A stretch of DNA of 64,000 bases from PGYR01 sp034670025 (GTDB taxonomy: Bacteria > Bacteroidota > Ignavibacteria > Kapaibacteriales > UBA2268). The DNA is taken from positions 1-64,000 of the forward strand of contig JAXMOE010000002.1 in assembly GCA_034670025.1 (NCBI GenBank). Direction: 5' to 3'. Within the stretch, counting starts at the first letter, position 1. Every line of letters begins with the position of its first letter. Positions 1-8,007 of this stretch are shown piece after piece. The notes under the pieces are model-generated. The model was given only the letters and a program-made list of their open reading frames with translations, had not been told where the DNA came from and ran no database searches. The position numbers were made by a program, and so were the translations under genes.

Positions 1-283
1 CAACTTGAGTCAAACCTCCAGTTTTTAAATAAGTAAATTGCTCCGAGCCGGTTAAGTATAAATAATATAAAAGAATACCATTGTCATCTGAAATGGAGGA
101 AGTACCTTCAATAAATGAGTAACTGTCACCATTATCCAACGTCTCAGGACTACCATCGTCTGTAGTGAAAGTGATACCAGCATTTTCGCCAAATATCCAG
201 TTGTTGTAGTGTGCAGGTTTTGGTCCTGAGTAAGCAGATATTGATGTCGCTATTATTGCCATTAGTAATGCTAAGTATTTCAT
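1..283 (-). CDS. Secreted protein, N-terminal part only (cut by window edge)
   Basis: An uninterrupted leftward reading frame starts at ATG 283-281 and runs off the window. It encodes at least 94 residues. The first 18 form a signal peptide (MKYLALLMAIIATSISAYS). The mature start contains NNWIFGENAGITF, then EGTSSISDDNGILLYY, which matches the pattern WxFGxxAGLxF...EG.atISDxxGNLLFY. Family knowledge: that pattern begins many large exported proteins of gliding Bacteroidota, which often end in a sorting or gliding-motility C-terminal domain; the C-terminus here lies outside the window. Function is unknown. Sure of the frame and export signal, fairly sure of the family. Confidence 0.7.
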   Translation of the reverse strand, partial: MKYLALLMAIIATSISAYSGPKPAHYNNWIFGENAGITFTTDDGSPETLDNGDSYSFIEGTSSISDDNGILLYYLYLTGSEQFTYLKTGGLTQV

Positions 284-649
284 TTTAAGGTTGCTCTGTG
301 TTAGTATTTTATATCAACAAATGAAGACTAGAATAGTTTCACAATTATAAAAAAAAGTCTGAAGTTGTTGGTTGAGAAGTAATTTACAGAAATACTGAGT
401 ACTTGGCAAGTGATATAATAATTGAACCATGTGAGGAAGTGCAGAACTGAATATAAATTGGGGGTGTCCAGCTCTGATTAATCGAATTATAATATTCGTG
501 TATTTTTAAAACTTTCGATTGAGTTATGATTAAGTAAGTACACCAAAATTACAATGCCAAAAAAGAATAAAATAAATTCTTAATTTTGTGGTATTCAACT
601 GAATTAATATAGTAGCCTTATCTATCTTGTATTTTCTTTTACACCATTT
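284..649. other. Intergenic region, no gene seen
   Basis: AT-rich stretch between the leftward secreted-protein gene and the small rightward gene at 650. I see no credible reading frame or strong terminator. It should hold the promoter of the leftward gene, but I cannot place it with confidence. Confidence 0.4.
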
Positions 650-886
650 TTGGGGGATAGGTTAAAAGGAATACTTCATCCCTGCTTAGATCAAGAGAAC
701 CTTACAAACAGACAACGGATAGTCAAAATACTTAATCAGATTGGAAGTGAGTTCACTAGAGGTGAAGTAGTACAATACTGTGGTTCTATCTTTAAAAGCA
801 CAACCATTGATAAGTATTTAGCTGATACATCACTTTTTACTAAGCTAAAGTACGGTAAATACAAATTAACTAATCCTAAATTATAA
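650..886 (+). CDS. Small winged-helix-like protein (uncertain start)
   Basis: 78-residue frame. The body (RQRIVKILNQIGSEFTRGEV...) reads like a helix-turn-helix/winged-helix unit: two predicted helices, a recognition-helix-like KSTTIDKYLADTSL, then a basic beta-wing (KLKYGKYKLTN). There is no ATG in the frame; the TTG at 650 is the only usable start before a stop upstream at 605, and no clear ribosome site precedes it. It may be a shortened or decayed gene. It is followed closely by a long inverted repeat (893-951) and a second small DNA-binding-like gene, so the three may belong together as a relic of a mobile element. Function unknown. Confidence 0.45.
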   Translation: MGDRLKGILHPCLDQENLTNRQRIVKILNQIGSEFTRGEVVQYCGSIFKSTTIDKYLADTSLFTKLKYGKYKLTNPKL

Positions 887-892
887 ATAAGG

Positions 893-951
893 GGCGGAAA
901 CTCGGAAACTCGGAAAGTTCAAATTTGAAATCAAGTTTCCGACTTTCCGCC
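893..951. repeat. 18-bp inverted repeat with internal direct repeats
   Basis: Left arm 893-910 and right arm 934-951 are reverse complements with one mismatch (GGCGGAAACTCGGAAACT against AGTTTCCGACTTTCCGCC). The left arm also contains two direct copies of CTCGGAAA. It is G/C-richer than its surroundings and lies between two small DNA-binding-like genes. No T-run follows directly, so an operator or replication/recombination site is as likely as a terminator. Confidence 0.6.
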
Positions 952-982
952 TACTGTCTAAACCCCAAAAAAGAGAATAATC

Positions 983-1255
983 ATGAAAATTGAAGAAATA
1001 ACAAACAACAGACCATCTTTACTTCTTAAAACAATCTATAATTTAGGATTTACGCTTGTTGAGATTTCAAGGAGTATATACCCTAAGAACCATGGGAACT
1101 ATTTAAGTGGTAGATTTAGTGAACAGAGGATAAAACCCAAGGATATGGTGCTTATCGTTGATTATTTAACTAAACAGATAGGTAAGGCCGTCTTTGATAT
1201 TGAGTATCAGAAAGAACTGGATAGATATAACAAAATGATGGAGCGAAGAAAATAA
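983..1255 (+). CDS. Small HTH-like protein
   Basis: 90 residues starting at ATG 983. The context AAAGAGAATAATC supplies a weak ribosome site. Residues 20-60 (YNLGFTLVEISRSIYPKN...YLSGRFSEQRIKPKD) look like an XRE-type helix-turn-helix, and the tail is highly charged (MMERRK). It is followed by a perfect terminator hairpin at 1283-1315, which supports a real transcription unit. Likely a DNA-binding regulator of a small mobile element; not recognised more precisely. Confidence 0.5.
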   Translation: MKIEEITNNRPSLLLKTIYNLGFTLVEISRSIYPKNHGNYLSGRFSEQRIKPKDMVLIVDYLTKQIGKAVFDIEYQKELDRYNKMMERRK

Positions 1256-1282
1256 TTCAAGAATTAATAATAATTATTTAAA

Positions 1283-1315
1283 GACAGTAATCGTAATTGA
1301 TTACTGTCATTTTTA
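1283..1315 (+). terminator. Rho-independent terminator
   Basis: Perfect 10-bp stem GACAGTAATC (1283-1292) / GATTACTGTC (1299-1308) with a 6-nt loop, followed by ATTTTTATTT. It ends the small rightward gene at 983-1255. Confidence 0.8.
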
Positions 1316-1348
1316 TTTCAATAATGGAACAAAAGAAATTCTAACACT

Positions 1349-1843
1349 TTAATTAAATTGCAAGTTAAATCCTATTTGAATTGATACTCTTGGTGAAGAC
1401 AGGTTGCCATTACCTGTTGATAGTCCTGTTCCCAGTTGTAAACCATTATAATTGAAAATGTAATTTAATGAAATATAATCATAACTAGCTCCTTCCTCTC
1501 CAGTATCAAAAATATTATTATTTTTAGGGTACCTAGATAGACCACTTGCAAATGTGAAAGCATGATAAGTATCGTTGTTTTGATAGAGCTTATAACCTAT
1601 ATCAAACTGAACCCCATATAATGAACCTAAATAATTACCTGTAGTCCTAAAAATTAATTTTTCATGATGATATATTAAATTTAAATTAATTGCAGAAGGA
1701 TTACCAAATGCAAACCCAACTTCATAAACTATAGGTTTGGTGGGGGGATTAGTAACAGATAAGTCATTATATTGATTTATACTGTATAAATTATATTTAA
1801 AAAAAATTGTGCAAAGAAAAAATATTATAATATGTGTCTTCAA
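1349..1843 (-). CDS. Small outer-membrane beta-barrel-like protein
   Basis: 164 residues. An N-terminal hydrophobic segment (residues 5-20) serves as signal peptide. The rest alternates short beta strands rich in aromatic and glycine residues (VYEVGFAFGNPSAINLNLIYHH, GLQLGTGLSTGNG) and ends SIQIGFNLQFN. A terminal strand closing in an aromatic residue or Asn is typical of outer-membrane barrels. It lies 114 bp downstream of the T9SS propeller gene and may be the last gene of the leftward ECF sigma operon. No specific family recognised. Confidence 0.6.
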   Translation of the reverse strand: MKTHIIIFFLCTIFFKYNLYSINQYNDLSVTNPPTKPIVYEVGFAFGNPSAINLNLIYHHEKLIFRTTGNYLGSLYGVQFDIGYKLYQNNDTYHAFTFASGLSRYPKNNNIFDTGEEGASYDYISLNYIFNYNGLQLGTGLSTGNGNLSSPRVSIQIGFNLQFN

Positions 1844-1957
1844 GCAAATACCTCATAAATATTAAAAAATTATTTAAACCTCAATAAATTTGAGCCTTAT
1901 TTCTGAATTCTAGTTTATTGTTAAGCTTTAATCACTTTAAAAACATTGATAATAGTA

Positions 1958-3031
1958 CTATTCTTTAATAAAAATACCAACAAAATTGTCTTTAGAAAGA
2001 ATATAAAAATTGCCAGAATTCAGATTAGATATATCAATATTTGATCCATTTACATGTGGAATACTCATTACAAGTTTACCTTCAATATTATAAATATATA
2101 AATCAGAATTCCTATAATTATTATTTAGTGATATGTAATCTTTTGCAGGGTTGGGAAATATTTGGGGATTTTCTTTATCCTCATTATTAATTGAGCTTAA
2201 AACTCTGTCTGCTTGAAGTATTAACCTATTATTATACTCAGAAATGTAAATTTTTTCATTTAAGAACTCTATGTCAACTGGATCATTTAATTGATTAATT
2301 ATACTTATTTTTTCTTTTTCAAGAGTATTTAAATCTATTTTTATAATTTGTTTCTTTTCTCTTTGTACAATAAAAAGACTGTTGTTGTATATTTTAACAC
2401 TAGTTGTTCTTCCCATTTCTTCAAGAGTTTCTTTCTTTTTAAAAAGGTCTTCTATAATTTCATATTCCTCAACTTTATCAGAAGTTGGGTAAGCTATCCA
2501 TAAATGATTATTACTGTATGCAATTAATCCAGGACGATGTAAGTTATTTATAAGTTTTTTCGGCTTATTCAGATTATTACTAATATCTAAACTAAAGATA
2601 CCACCATTTTCTGAGAAATCTGAAAAAAGTAAAGTGTCTTTATTAACCTTTTGCAACCCTACAATTTGAAAATCAGATTGATAAATTTCTTTTATTTCAA
2701 AATTATTATCTAAAATATTTACTTCAATAATCTTGCCTACTGTTTTATCTCCTTCGTAACTTGTCAAAGGAAATAAGATTGAATTGCCAAAAGAAACAAG
2801 TTGTCCAGCACTCCAATACCCTTTTAAAACTTCTTCTGCTAAAGGAAATTTAGAGTCTAAATCATATCTAATTATTTTATTACCAGATGAATTATTAATA
2901 CTTACGTATAAAAAGTCATTATTAATTGTCATAAAATATGGCTCACCTTCTATATTCTCTATTAAAGGTGTAGTATTTGAGTAAATATAATTTGAAAAGA
3001 GAAGTAACGCTATAATTAATTTAGTTTTCAT
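1958..3031 (-). CDS. Secreted beta-propeller-like protein with T9SS sorting domain
   Basis: 357 residues. Signal peptide at 1-18 (MKTKLIIALLLFSNYIYS). The middle (about 20-270) has repeated four-stranded blade-like units (FLYVSINNSSGNKIIRYD, KTVGKIIEVNI, SLFIVQREKKQIIKIDL, KIYISEYNNRLILQAD) like NHL or SMP-30-type propellers. Residues about 285-357 form a type A T9SS sorting domain (IFPNPAKDYISL ... LYIYNIEGKLV ... ISNLNSGNFYILS). The product should cross the outer membrane and be released or anchored at the surface. It occupies the place in this operon that the M28 peptidase holds in the second sigma operon. Substrate or partner unknown. Confidence 0.8.
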   Translation of the reverse strand: MKTKLIIALLLFSNYIYSNTTPLIENIEGEPYFMTINNDFLYVSINNSSGNKIIRYDLDSKFPLAEEVLKGYWSAGQLVSFGNSILFPLTSYEGDKTVGKIIEVNILDNNFEIKEIYQSDFQIVGLQKVNKDTLLFSDFSENGGIFSLDISNNLNKPKKLINNLHRPGLIAYSNNHLWIAYPTSDKVEEYEIIEDLFKKKETLEEMGRTTSVKIYNNSLFIVQREKKQIIKIDLNTLEKEKISIINQLNDPVDIEFLNEKIYISEYNNRLILQADRVLSSINNEDKENPQIFPNPAKDYISLNNNYRNSDLYIYNIEGKLVMSIPHVNGSNIDISNLNSGNFYILSKDNFVGIFIKE

Positions 3032-3100
3032 TTTTTTTATCCTTCAATCTTTTTTTTTATTAATAATTCATTATCTTATATAATTCAACAGATTCTAAAT

Positions 3101-4156
3101 CTACCTATCCATCCAATATGCACTAATTACGTCACTTGTATTGGATAATATTATAAACTCATTTTTATCTGATACTATAACTCCTAGCTTTCCTTTACTT
3201 TTATTAAAATCAGATTCAATAAATAGTAAAAATTTGCTATCACTTGACCATTGGAATGAAATCAATCCTGCAATAGGAAGTCTTTTAAAATTAGATTTGT
3301 TATAAACTGTTTCTAATGTATTACTTTTTAGATCGTACAAAAATATGTTACTGTATACGTCCATTATTGCTATTTTAGAGTTGTCAGGAGATAAGTCAGC
3401 AATATATACTTCGGAATCAGCTTTAAATAATAGTTTTTCTTCTTCTTTTTCAATATCATACTCATAAAATTCTTTATCTTGATTTCCAATACCTAAAAGT
3501 AGTAGTTTACTAGCTTTATTATATTTATCGACTACTGTATATTTGTCATTATCAATAAAATTTTCAACTTTAGCATTTCCATCTATATCTGACATAATCC
3601 ATCTATTAGATTTTCTGTATAAAATTTTCTCAAAATCATTAAGATAATATATACTATTCCATAGGACATCTTTATCTATATTGATAATATCTTCCCCTGA
3701 AATAGTTGTTAGTTTAACATCAGAAAAATTTCTAAACCTATTTGTAATTGCTACAATTTCTTTATTTACAAACCGAGGTATATATTTGAATCCTATAAGT
3801 GGGTTATTAAATATACTTATTCTTTTTAAATCATAAAAATCATATAAAAAAATTGTATCATTATCTTCTGATTCATTTATCAAGAATCCTTTTCCGTTAT
3901 AAAGTGGTGAAAGTAGAGAAGCTTCATTATAAATAACTTCTCCTTCCATTTTTTCAAAATTATAGCGATTAATTTTCCAACAAACATCAGTAAGCTCTTC
4001 ATCACATTGTAATGTTGTGTAAACGATGTCATAATTATTTAGTGTTCTAATTAACTTATCATCACTACTTGTTATGGGGTCTTCTGAGCATGAGATAAAC
4101 AATAATAATATTGACAATAATTTTAATAATTCTGTTCTTTTCAAAATATTTTCCAT
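3101..4156 (-). CDS. Lipoprotein with beta-propeller-like body
   Basis: 351 residues. Signal peptide with lipobox LLFISC puts the lipidated Cys at residue 23, followed by SEDPITSS, a tether-like stretch. The body resembles TolB/WD40-type propellers: YIADLSPDNSKIAIMDVYSNIFLYDLKSNTLE is a typical blade, followed by FQWSSDSKFLLFIES. Its start overlaps the end of the anti-sigma/barrel gene by 16 bp, so the two are translationally linked. In the second sigma operon the same slot holds a different lipoprotein (15853-16476). Probably a periplasmic or surface sensor or partner; role inferred from position only. Confidence 0.75.
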   Translation of the reverse strand: MENILKRTELLKLLSILLLFISCSEDPITSSDDKLIRTLNNYDIVYTTLQCDEELTDVCWKINRYNFEKMEGEVIYNEASLLSPLYNGKGFLINESEDNDTIFLYDFYDLKRISIFNNPLIGFKYIPRFVNKEIVAITNRFRNFSDVKLTTISGEDIINIDKDVLWNSIYYLNDFEKILYRKSNRWIMSDIDGNAKVENFIDNDKYTVVDKYNKASKLLLLGIGNQDKEFYEYDIEKEEEKLLFKADSEVYIADLSPDNSKIAIMDVYSNIFLYDLKSNTLETVYNKSNFKRLPIAGLISFQWSSDSKFLLFIESDFNKSKGKLGVIVSDKNEFIILSNTSDVISAYWMDR

Positions 4157-5268
4157 AATTCTGTAAATGGTGCTATTATACCTGCGTTTATTGAGCTATT
4201 AAAAGAAGAGAATGTGTTGTTTTGATGCTCAAATTTAACTTGATTCCTTTCAAGTTCAACAAATACTCTACTATTATTAAATATACTTAATTCAACTCCA
4301 AATGCTGCTCTGTTTGTTACTCCGAAACGGTTCAGTCCAGATGATACTTTAGCATACGGAGCAAACAAGTCATTTTCAATTGGGTACTTTAGTTTAAGTG
4401 TTGTGTATAAAGAGCTAGTATTCGTATACTGTTCAATTACATCTGTCTGAAATTCATTACTTTTACTATTATATTTTAAAAAAAGAGTTTCTTGACTAAA
4501 ATCTAACCCTAAACTTACATATTTGGAAATATCATAACTAATTCCAATTTTAAAATTACTAATTAATCCTGAATAGTTATTTTCAAGCTTATTATTATTA
4601 TCATTGATAGAATTGACTGAAGATAGCGTTATAGAAAATTTACTATTACTTTTAGGTACAGAGATTAATGGATCAAATTGAGTTTTTTGAATTTTATTTT
4701 CTAAGAAAGTATAATCCAAGTCAGAATTTAATGCAAAAGACTTTGTGATTAATTTCGTAGTCTCTTTATTAGCTTTCTTGAAACTTATATTTCCATTATC
4801 AATACTTCTTTGAGATTCATTTAGTAAAATGCTTTTTTTATTTTCATTTATAACATTATTTCTACTATTAAAAGGAGCAAATTTACTAGAAGAAAATAAT
4901 TCAGGAACATCTATTATTAATGAGGTATGTCCAGACTTACTGATGTTCTTTCTAACTAATTCACCTTTCTGATTGGTATTTGTAATAAAATATAATCCTA
5001 AAATTAATGGTAGTAAAAAAAAGATTACGTATTTGAATCCATAGGTCTCAGGATAAGTATTTGAATTTTTGAACTCCAACTTAGAGAATAGAGTTTCAGT
5101 TAATGCACTATTTAAATTTGTATTAGACTTTATTTTATTAATCTCATCATCTATAATAGAAATTAATTCTAGATTGTGACTAATTTCTTTATCCTCTAAA
5201 TTTATTTCTTCTTTATTTCTTATATTATAAAGAAACTCTATAACTTTTCTATGAAATTGATTTTCCAT
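4141..5268 (-). CDS. Anti-sigma-like membrane protein fused to a beta-barrel domain
   Basis: 375 residues in three parts: an acidic, helical N-terminal domain (1-75) before the membrane segment; one transmembrane helix (about 78-96, YVIFFLLPLILGLYFI); a Ser/Asn/Lys-rich linker; and a C-terminal domain (about 195-375) of alternating strands with tight turns (FKIGISYDISKYVSLGLDFSQ, AAFGVELSIFNNSRVFVELER), typical of small outer-membrane barrels. The gene starts on the last base of the sigma gene's stop codon (5268). Family knowledge: ECF sigma factors are normally followed by a membrane anti-sigma; the fused barrel is the odd feature. Function is inferred from position; no zinc-finger anti-sigma motif is visible. 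Confidence 0.65.
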   Translation of the reverse strand: MENQFHRKVIEFLYNIRNKEEINLEDKEISHNLELISIIDDEINKIKSNTNLNSALTETLFSKLEFKNSNTYPETYGFKYVIFFLLPLILGLYFITNTNQKGELVRKNISKSGHTSLIIDVPELFSSSKFAPFNSRNNVINENKKSILLNESQRSIDNGNISFKKANKETTKLITKSFALNSDLDYTFLENKIQKTQFDPLISVPKSNSKFSITLSSVNSINDNNNKLENNYSGLISNFKIGISYDISKYVSLGLDFSQETLFLKYNSKSNEFQTDVIEQYTNTSSLYTTLKLKYPIENDLFAPYAKVSSGLNRFGVTNRAAFGVELSIFNNSRVFVELERNQVKFEHQNNTFSSFNSSINAGIIAPFTELWKIF

Positions 5269-5837
5269 TATATTTCTCTTACATAAGGTGATAGTATAAT
5301 AATTAATCTTTCTTTAGCTCTTACTACTCTTGATTGAGCTCCCGATAGTGTAAGCCCTAAATGTTCTGCGATTTCCTTAAATGTCATTCCATCTACTTCT
5401 TTCAGAATAAAAGCTTCTTTATATTTATCATCTAACAATTCGATAGACTCTTTTATTTGTTGATTTAATTCTTTTTTTTCTAAAAGGTTATAATCTTCCG
5501 AAAACAAATTTAATTCCTTAATATCAATTTGAATTTTACTTGACTTCATTTTATTTATGCATCTACTTTTTGCAGACTTTAAAAGATATGATTTGACATT
5601 GACTTTCTCAGGTGGAACATAGTTTTTTGACATAAGCTGATTATAATAATGAATAAAAACCTCTTGAAACACATCCTCAGCCTCAGAAAGCTCTTCAAGA
5701 TAAAATCTACAGAATTTGTAAACATGATTTGAGTAACGACTATACAACTCTTTAAAAACTAAATTAGTTTTTAAATTAGAACTATCAATCATTTCTAACA
5801 ATTCATCGTCTTTATATGTGTTTATATTTCTTAACAA
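5268..5837 (-). CDS. RNA polymerase ECF sigma factor
   Basis: 189 residues. Region 2 (about 25-70) contains LYSRYSNHVYKFCRFYL...EAEDVFQEVFIHYY, including the conserved DxFQEVF element. Region 4 (about 130-180) contains LDDKYKEAFILKEVDGMTFKEIAEHLGLTLSGAQSRVVRAKERL, the helix-turn-helix that binds the -35 element. Length and layout fit ECF sigma factors. It is first in a leftward operon whose next gene is an anti-sigma/barrel fusion. It is paralogous in design to the sigma factor at 14072-14635. Confidence 0.93.
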   Translation of the reverse strand: MLRNINTYKDDELLEMIDSSNLKTNLVFKELYSRYSNHVYKFCRFYLEELSEAEDVFQEVFIHYYNQLMSKNYVPPEKVNVKSYLLKSAKSRCINKMKSSKIQIDIKELNLFSEDYNLLEKKELNQQIKESIELLDDKYKEAFILKEVDGMTFKEIAEHLGLTLSGAQSRVVRAKERLIIILSPYVREI

Positions 5838-6051
5838 AATAAATTCATTTTTAATTCTATTCTAGTAACAATACAACTTAAAATAAATATTTACTCAAAA
5901 TTTTAAAAAAAAATATAATTTAAAATTCGAAATGATAAGAAATTGATCTTTTATTATTTTTTATTTTCGTCAAAACTAGGTAAGCCAATTAATTAAAAGA
6001 GCGAAGACAAGTATTAACTGAATCAAAGAAATAGTTTGATGCTGTAAAGTT

Positions 6052-6087
6052 AAAAGTAGCAATGAAAGTAACTCTGTTGCTACTTTT
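6052..6087. terminator. Bidirectional terminator hairpin
   Basis: 11-bp perfect stem AAAAGTAGCAA (6052-6062) / TTGCTACTTTT (6077-6087), T-rich after the stem on either strand. The IS256-family element starts 2 bp beyond it. It could stop leftward transcription from the transposase before the sigma gene. Confidence 0.7.
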
Positions 6088-6089
6088 TC

Positions 6090-6112
6090 GGGAGTGTAAA
6101 TTAAACTCTTTC
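6090..6112 (+). repeat. IS256-family terminal inverted repeat (transposase 3' side)
   Basis: Outer end of the insertion sequence. It pairs with 7489-7511 at 18 of 23 positions, with a shared core TGTAAAxTAAACTCT. Confidence 0.75.
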
Positions 6113-6278
6113 TAGTTAGTTAAAATGGTTAATAAATATTCTAAATTGTGCTTAATTTCTAAATACAATATAGTTAGTTTTTAGTTTATCTCTAGTTGCT
6201 ATCATAATTCTGTTTAATATTTTGTATTTATTTAGGTTTATATTTTAAGTTTTAATCTATCTTCACCAAAGTGTATAG

Positions 6279-7454
6279 CTAACTGTTGCACAGTAGTTCC
6301 CCAATGGGGTAGCTGCTCTGGATCCACTTCTTTATTATTTGCATAGTTGCTAAGTAAACTAGTTTCATTAATGCCATATTGCTTGTAAAGCTACCTTTGG
6401 TTTTTGTTACTTTTCTAATCTGTCTATGGAAACCTTCTACTATATTGGTTGTATAGATAAACCTCCTTATCTCTGGAGAATAAGAAAAATATGGTGTAAG
6501 TTTACCCCAGTTGTTCCTCCAAGATTTTATCAGCAATGGATATTTCGCTCCCCACTTCTTTTCTAAATTATCTAATTCAAGTTTAGCTAAATCTACTGTA
6601 TTTGCTTTATATATCAATTTTAGATCAGTCATAAAGTCTTTTCTATTGCTACTACTCACGTATTTGATTGTATTGCGGATTTGATGTATAACACAGCTCT
6701 GCACCTCACATTTAGGATAAACTGTCTCTATAGCTTCAGAGAACCCCTTTAGATTGTCTATACATGCTATTAGTATATCTTCTAATCCTCGATTTTTTAA
6801 TTCTGTAAGAACGGATAACCAGAATGCAGCTCCTTCACTATCAGAAATATACAGACCCAATAATTCTTTTTTTCCTTCTCTGGTTATTGCTAATACTGTA
6901 TACATAGCTTTAGTGATTACTCTGCCTTCTTCTCTTACCTTAAAATGCATTGCATCCATAAAAACTATAGGATATATTGATTCAAGGCTTCTATTTTGCC
7001 ATTCTGTAATATCTGGAATAATCCTATCTGTTATATTTGATAAAATTGTTGCTGATACTGGGACATCATACATATCTTCAACATAATCAGATATATCTCT
7101 TAAACTCATTCCTTTGCCATATAGAGACAAGATCTTACTTGACAAGCTCTCAACTAGTATTCTTTCTCGTTTCTTGACTATCTCAGGTTCAAATGTAGAA
7201 TGCCTATCTTGAGGTGTTTCAATTTCTACTTCTCCTAGGCTTGATATTACTGTCTTCTTACCCTTACCGTTTCTCTTATTCTTTTTGCTTCGTTCTACCT
7301 CTGATAGATGTTCTTCCATCTCTGCTTGAAGGGCTGTTTCTAGAAACTGTTTTAATAATGGGGTGAATGCTCCATCTTTACCTAACATAGATTTGCCAGA
7401 CTTTAATTGTTTTAATGCTTTTTCTTGCATTAATTCATATTCTTGCTCTGTCAT
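6279..7454 (-). CDS. IS256-family (mutator type) transposase
   Basis: 391 residues, the full family length. Acidic catalytic residues are all visible: the first Asp in VFMDAMHFKVREEG, the second in ILIACIDNLKGFSEAI, and the Glu in TTNIVEGFHRQIRKV. The N-terminus has LLKQFLETALQAEMEEHL, the family's typical helical start. It cuts and pastes or copies the surrounding element by DDE chemistry. It appears intact and may be active. Start ATG at 7454 follows a purine-rich AGAAG stretch. Confidence 0.95.
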   Translation of the reverse strand: MTEQEYELMQEKALKQLKSGKSMLGKDGAFTPLLKQFLETALQAEMEEHLSEVERSKKNKRNGKGKKTVISSLGEVEIETPQDRHSTFEPEIVKKRERILVESLSSKILSLYGKGMSLRDISDYVEDMYDVPVSATILSNITDRIIPDITEWQNRSLESIYPIVFMDAMHFKVREEGRVITKAMYTVLAITREGKKELLGLYISDSEGAAFWLSVLTELKNRGLEDILIACIDNLKGFSEAIETVYPKCEVQSCVIHQIRNTIKYVSSSNRKDFMTDLKLIYKANTVDLAKLELDNLEKKWGAKYPLLIKSWRNNWGKLTPYFSYSPEIRRFIYTTNIVEGFHRQIRKVTKTKGSFTSNMALMKLVYLATMQIIKKWIQSSYPIGELLCNS

Positions 7455-7488
7455 TGGACTTCTCCGTTTCTTAATTATAACTTCTTTG

Positions 7489-7511
7489 GACAGAGTTTAG
7501 TTTACAGTCTC
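7489..7511 (-). repeat. IS256-family terminal inverted repeat (transposase 5' side)
   Basis: Reverse complement of the repeat at 6090-6112 with mismatches. It lies 34 bp upstream of the transposase start. Confidence 0.75.
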
Positions 7512-7554
7512 GTCTGTGAGCCTTCATTTTATAATCTTCTTCTATCGTACTCAT
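7512..7554 (-). pseudogene. N-terminal gene fragment interrupted by the insertion sequence
   Basis: A leftward start ATG at 7554-7552, preceded by a good ribosome site (GAGGT, 7-8 bp upstream), opens MSTIEEDYKMKAHRR before the frame runs into the IS inverted repeat at 7511. Nothing on the far side of the element (before 6090) clearly continues it. I read it as the first 14-15 codons of a gene lost when the element inserted. The protein is too short to identify. Confidence 0.4.
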
Positions 7555-7831
7555 GTGATTACCTCATATTATTACTTGAAAATGCTCCTTATAGTGCCTT
7601 TGTTCACCCAAAACACTCACCTAACAGCGACTTGACGGTGTTTATGAAATCGTTTTATAATGTTTTACTACGCCATGCAACGTATTTGTCCGTTAATTTG
7701 CGTGTTTTATCTTTATCTATCCTCACTAACGCCGTTTTTGCGAAATTTTGCGGGAAAATGACAAGAAAATCACCAATTTTGACACAAAATTGAGATAAAT
7801 CCACCAATATTTGAATAAATTTGTTAAATTA
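7555..7831. other. Intergenic region between IS remnant and accessory genes
   Basis: No supported gene. The rightward frame that crosses it begins inside the IS end and has no ribosome site or recognisable product. The segment probably holds the promoter of the interrupted leftward gene. Confidence 0.4.
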
Positions 7832-7952
7832 ACACCATGAATCAACGCCAGCGGAACGATAAATAACCTTGTCATCGCAATTACTGAACGATGTGAGTCC
7901 AATTTACAAAGTAAACCGATGCTGCTATTGGTTTAAATGTTCAGTGAGGGGG
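7832..7952 (+). repeat. Accessory-gene leader repeat, copy A
   Basis: About 120 bp, nearly the same as 11399-11518 and, in its second half, as 10121-10188. It contains a nested dyad: an outer pair CTGAAC ... GTTCAG and an inner pair TAAACCGAT ... ATTGGTTTA around GCTGCT. It ends in a G-rich GTGAGGGGGTGGGGG and a T-run, and lies upstream of the gene starting at 8053. It could be an RNA structure, a promoter-proximal regulator or a mobile-unit end. Confidence 0.75.
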
Positions 7953-8007
7953 TGGGGGAGGCATTTTTTGTCTTTTTAATTACATTTGTTATGTTTGCAA
8001 TGTAAAA

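Larger units (their letters stand above)
6090..7511 (-). mobile_element. IS256-family insertion sequence (about 1.42 kb)
   Basis: Bounded by imperfect 23-bp inverted repeats, GGGAGTGTAAATTAAACTCT... at 6090-6112 and its reverse complement ...AGAGTTTAGTTTACAGTCTC at 7489-7511. It encodes one complete mutator-type transposase. The ends (GxGAxTGTAAAxTAAACTCT) match the usual IS256-family terminus. The 9-bp flanks (TACTTTTTC left, GTCTGTGAG right) are not direct repeats, although the family normally makes 8-9 bp target duplications, so a deletion or recombination next to the element is likely. Confidence 0.85.

Noticed and set aside
6090..6112. Target-site duplication of the IS256-family element
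   Set aside because: The 9-bp flanks (TACTTTTTC and GTCTGTGAG) do not match.
7443..7793. Rightward 116-codon frame crossing the right IS end
   Set aside because: It starts within the transposase's first codons on the other strand, has no ribosome site and reads like low-complexity translation; it spans the IS boundary.
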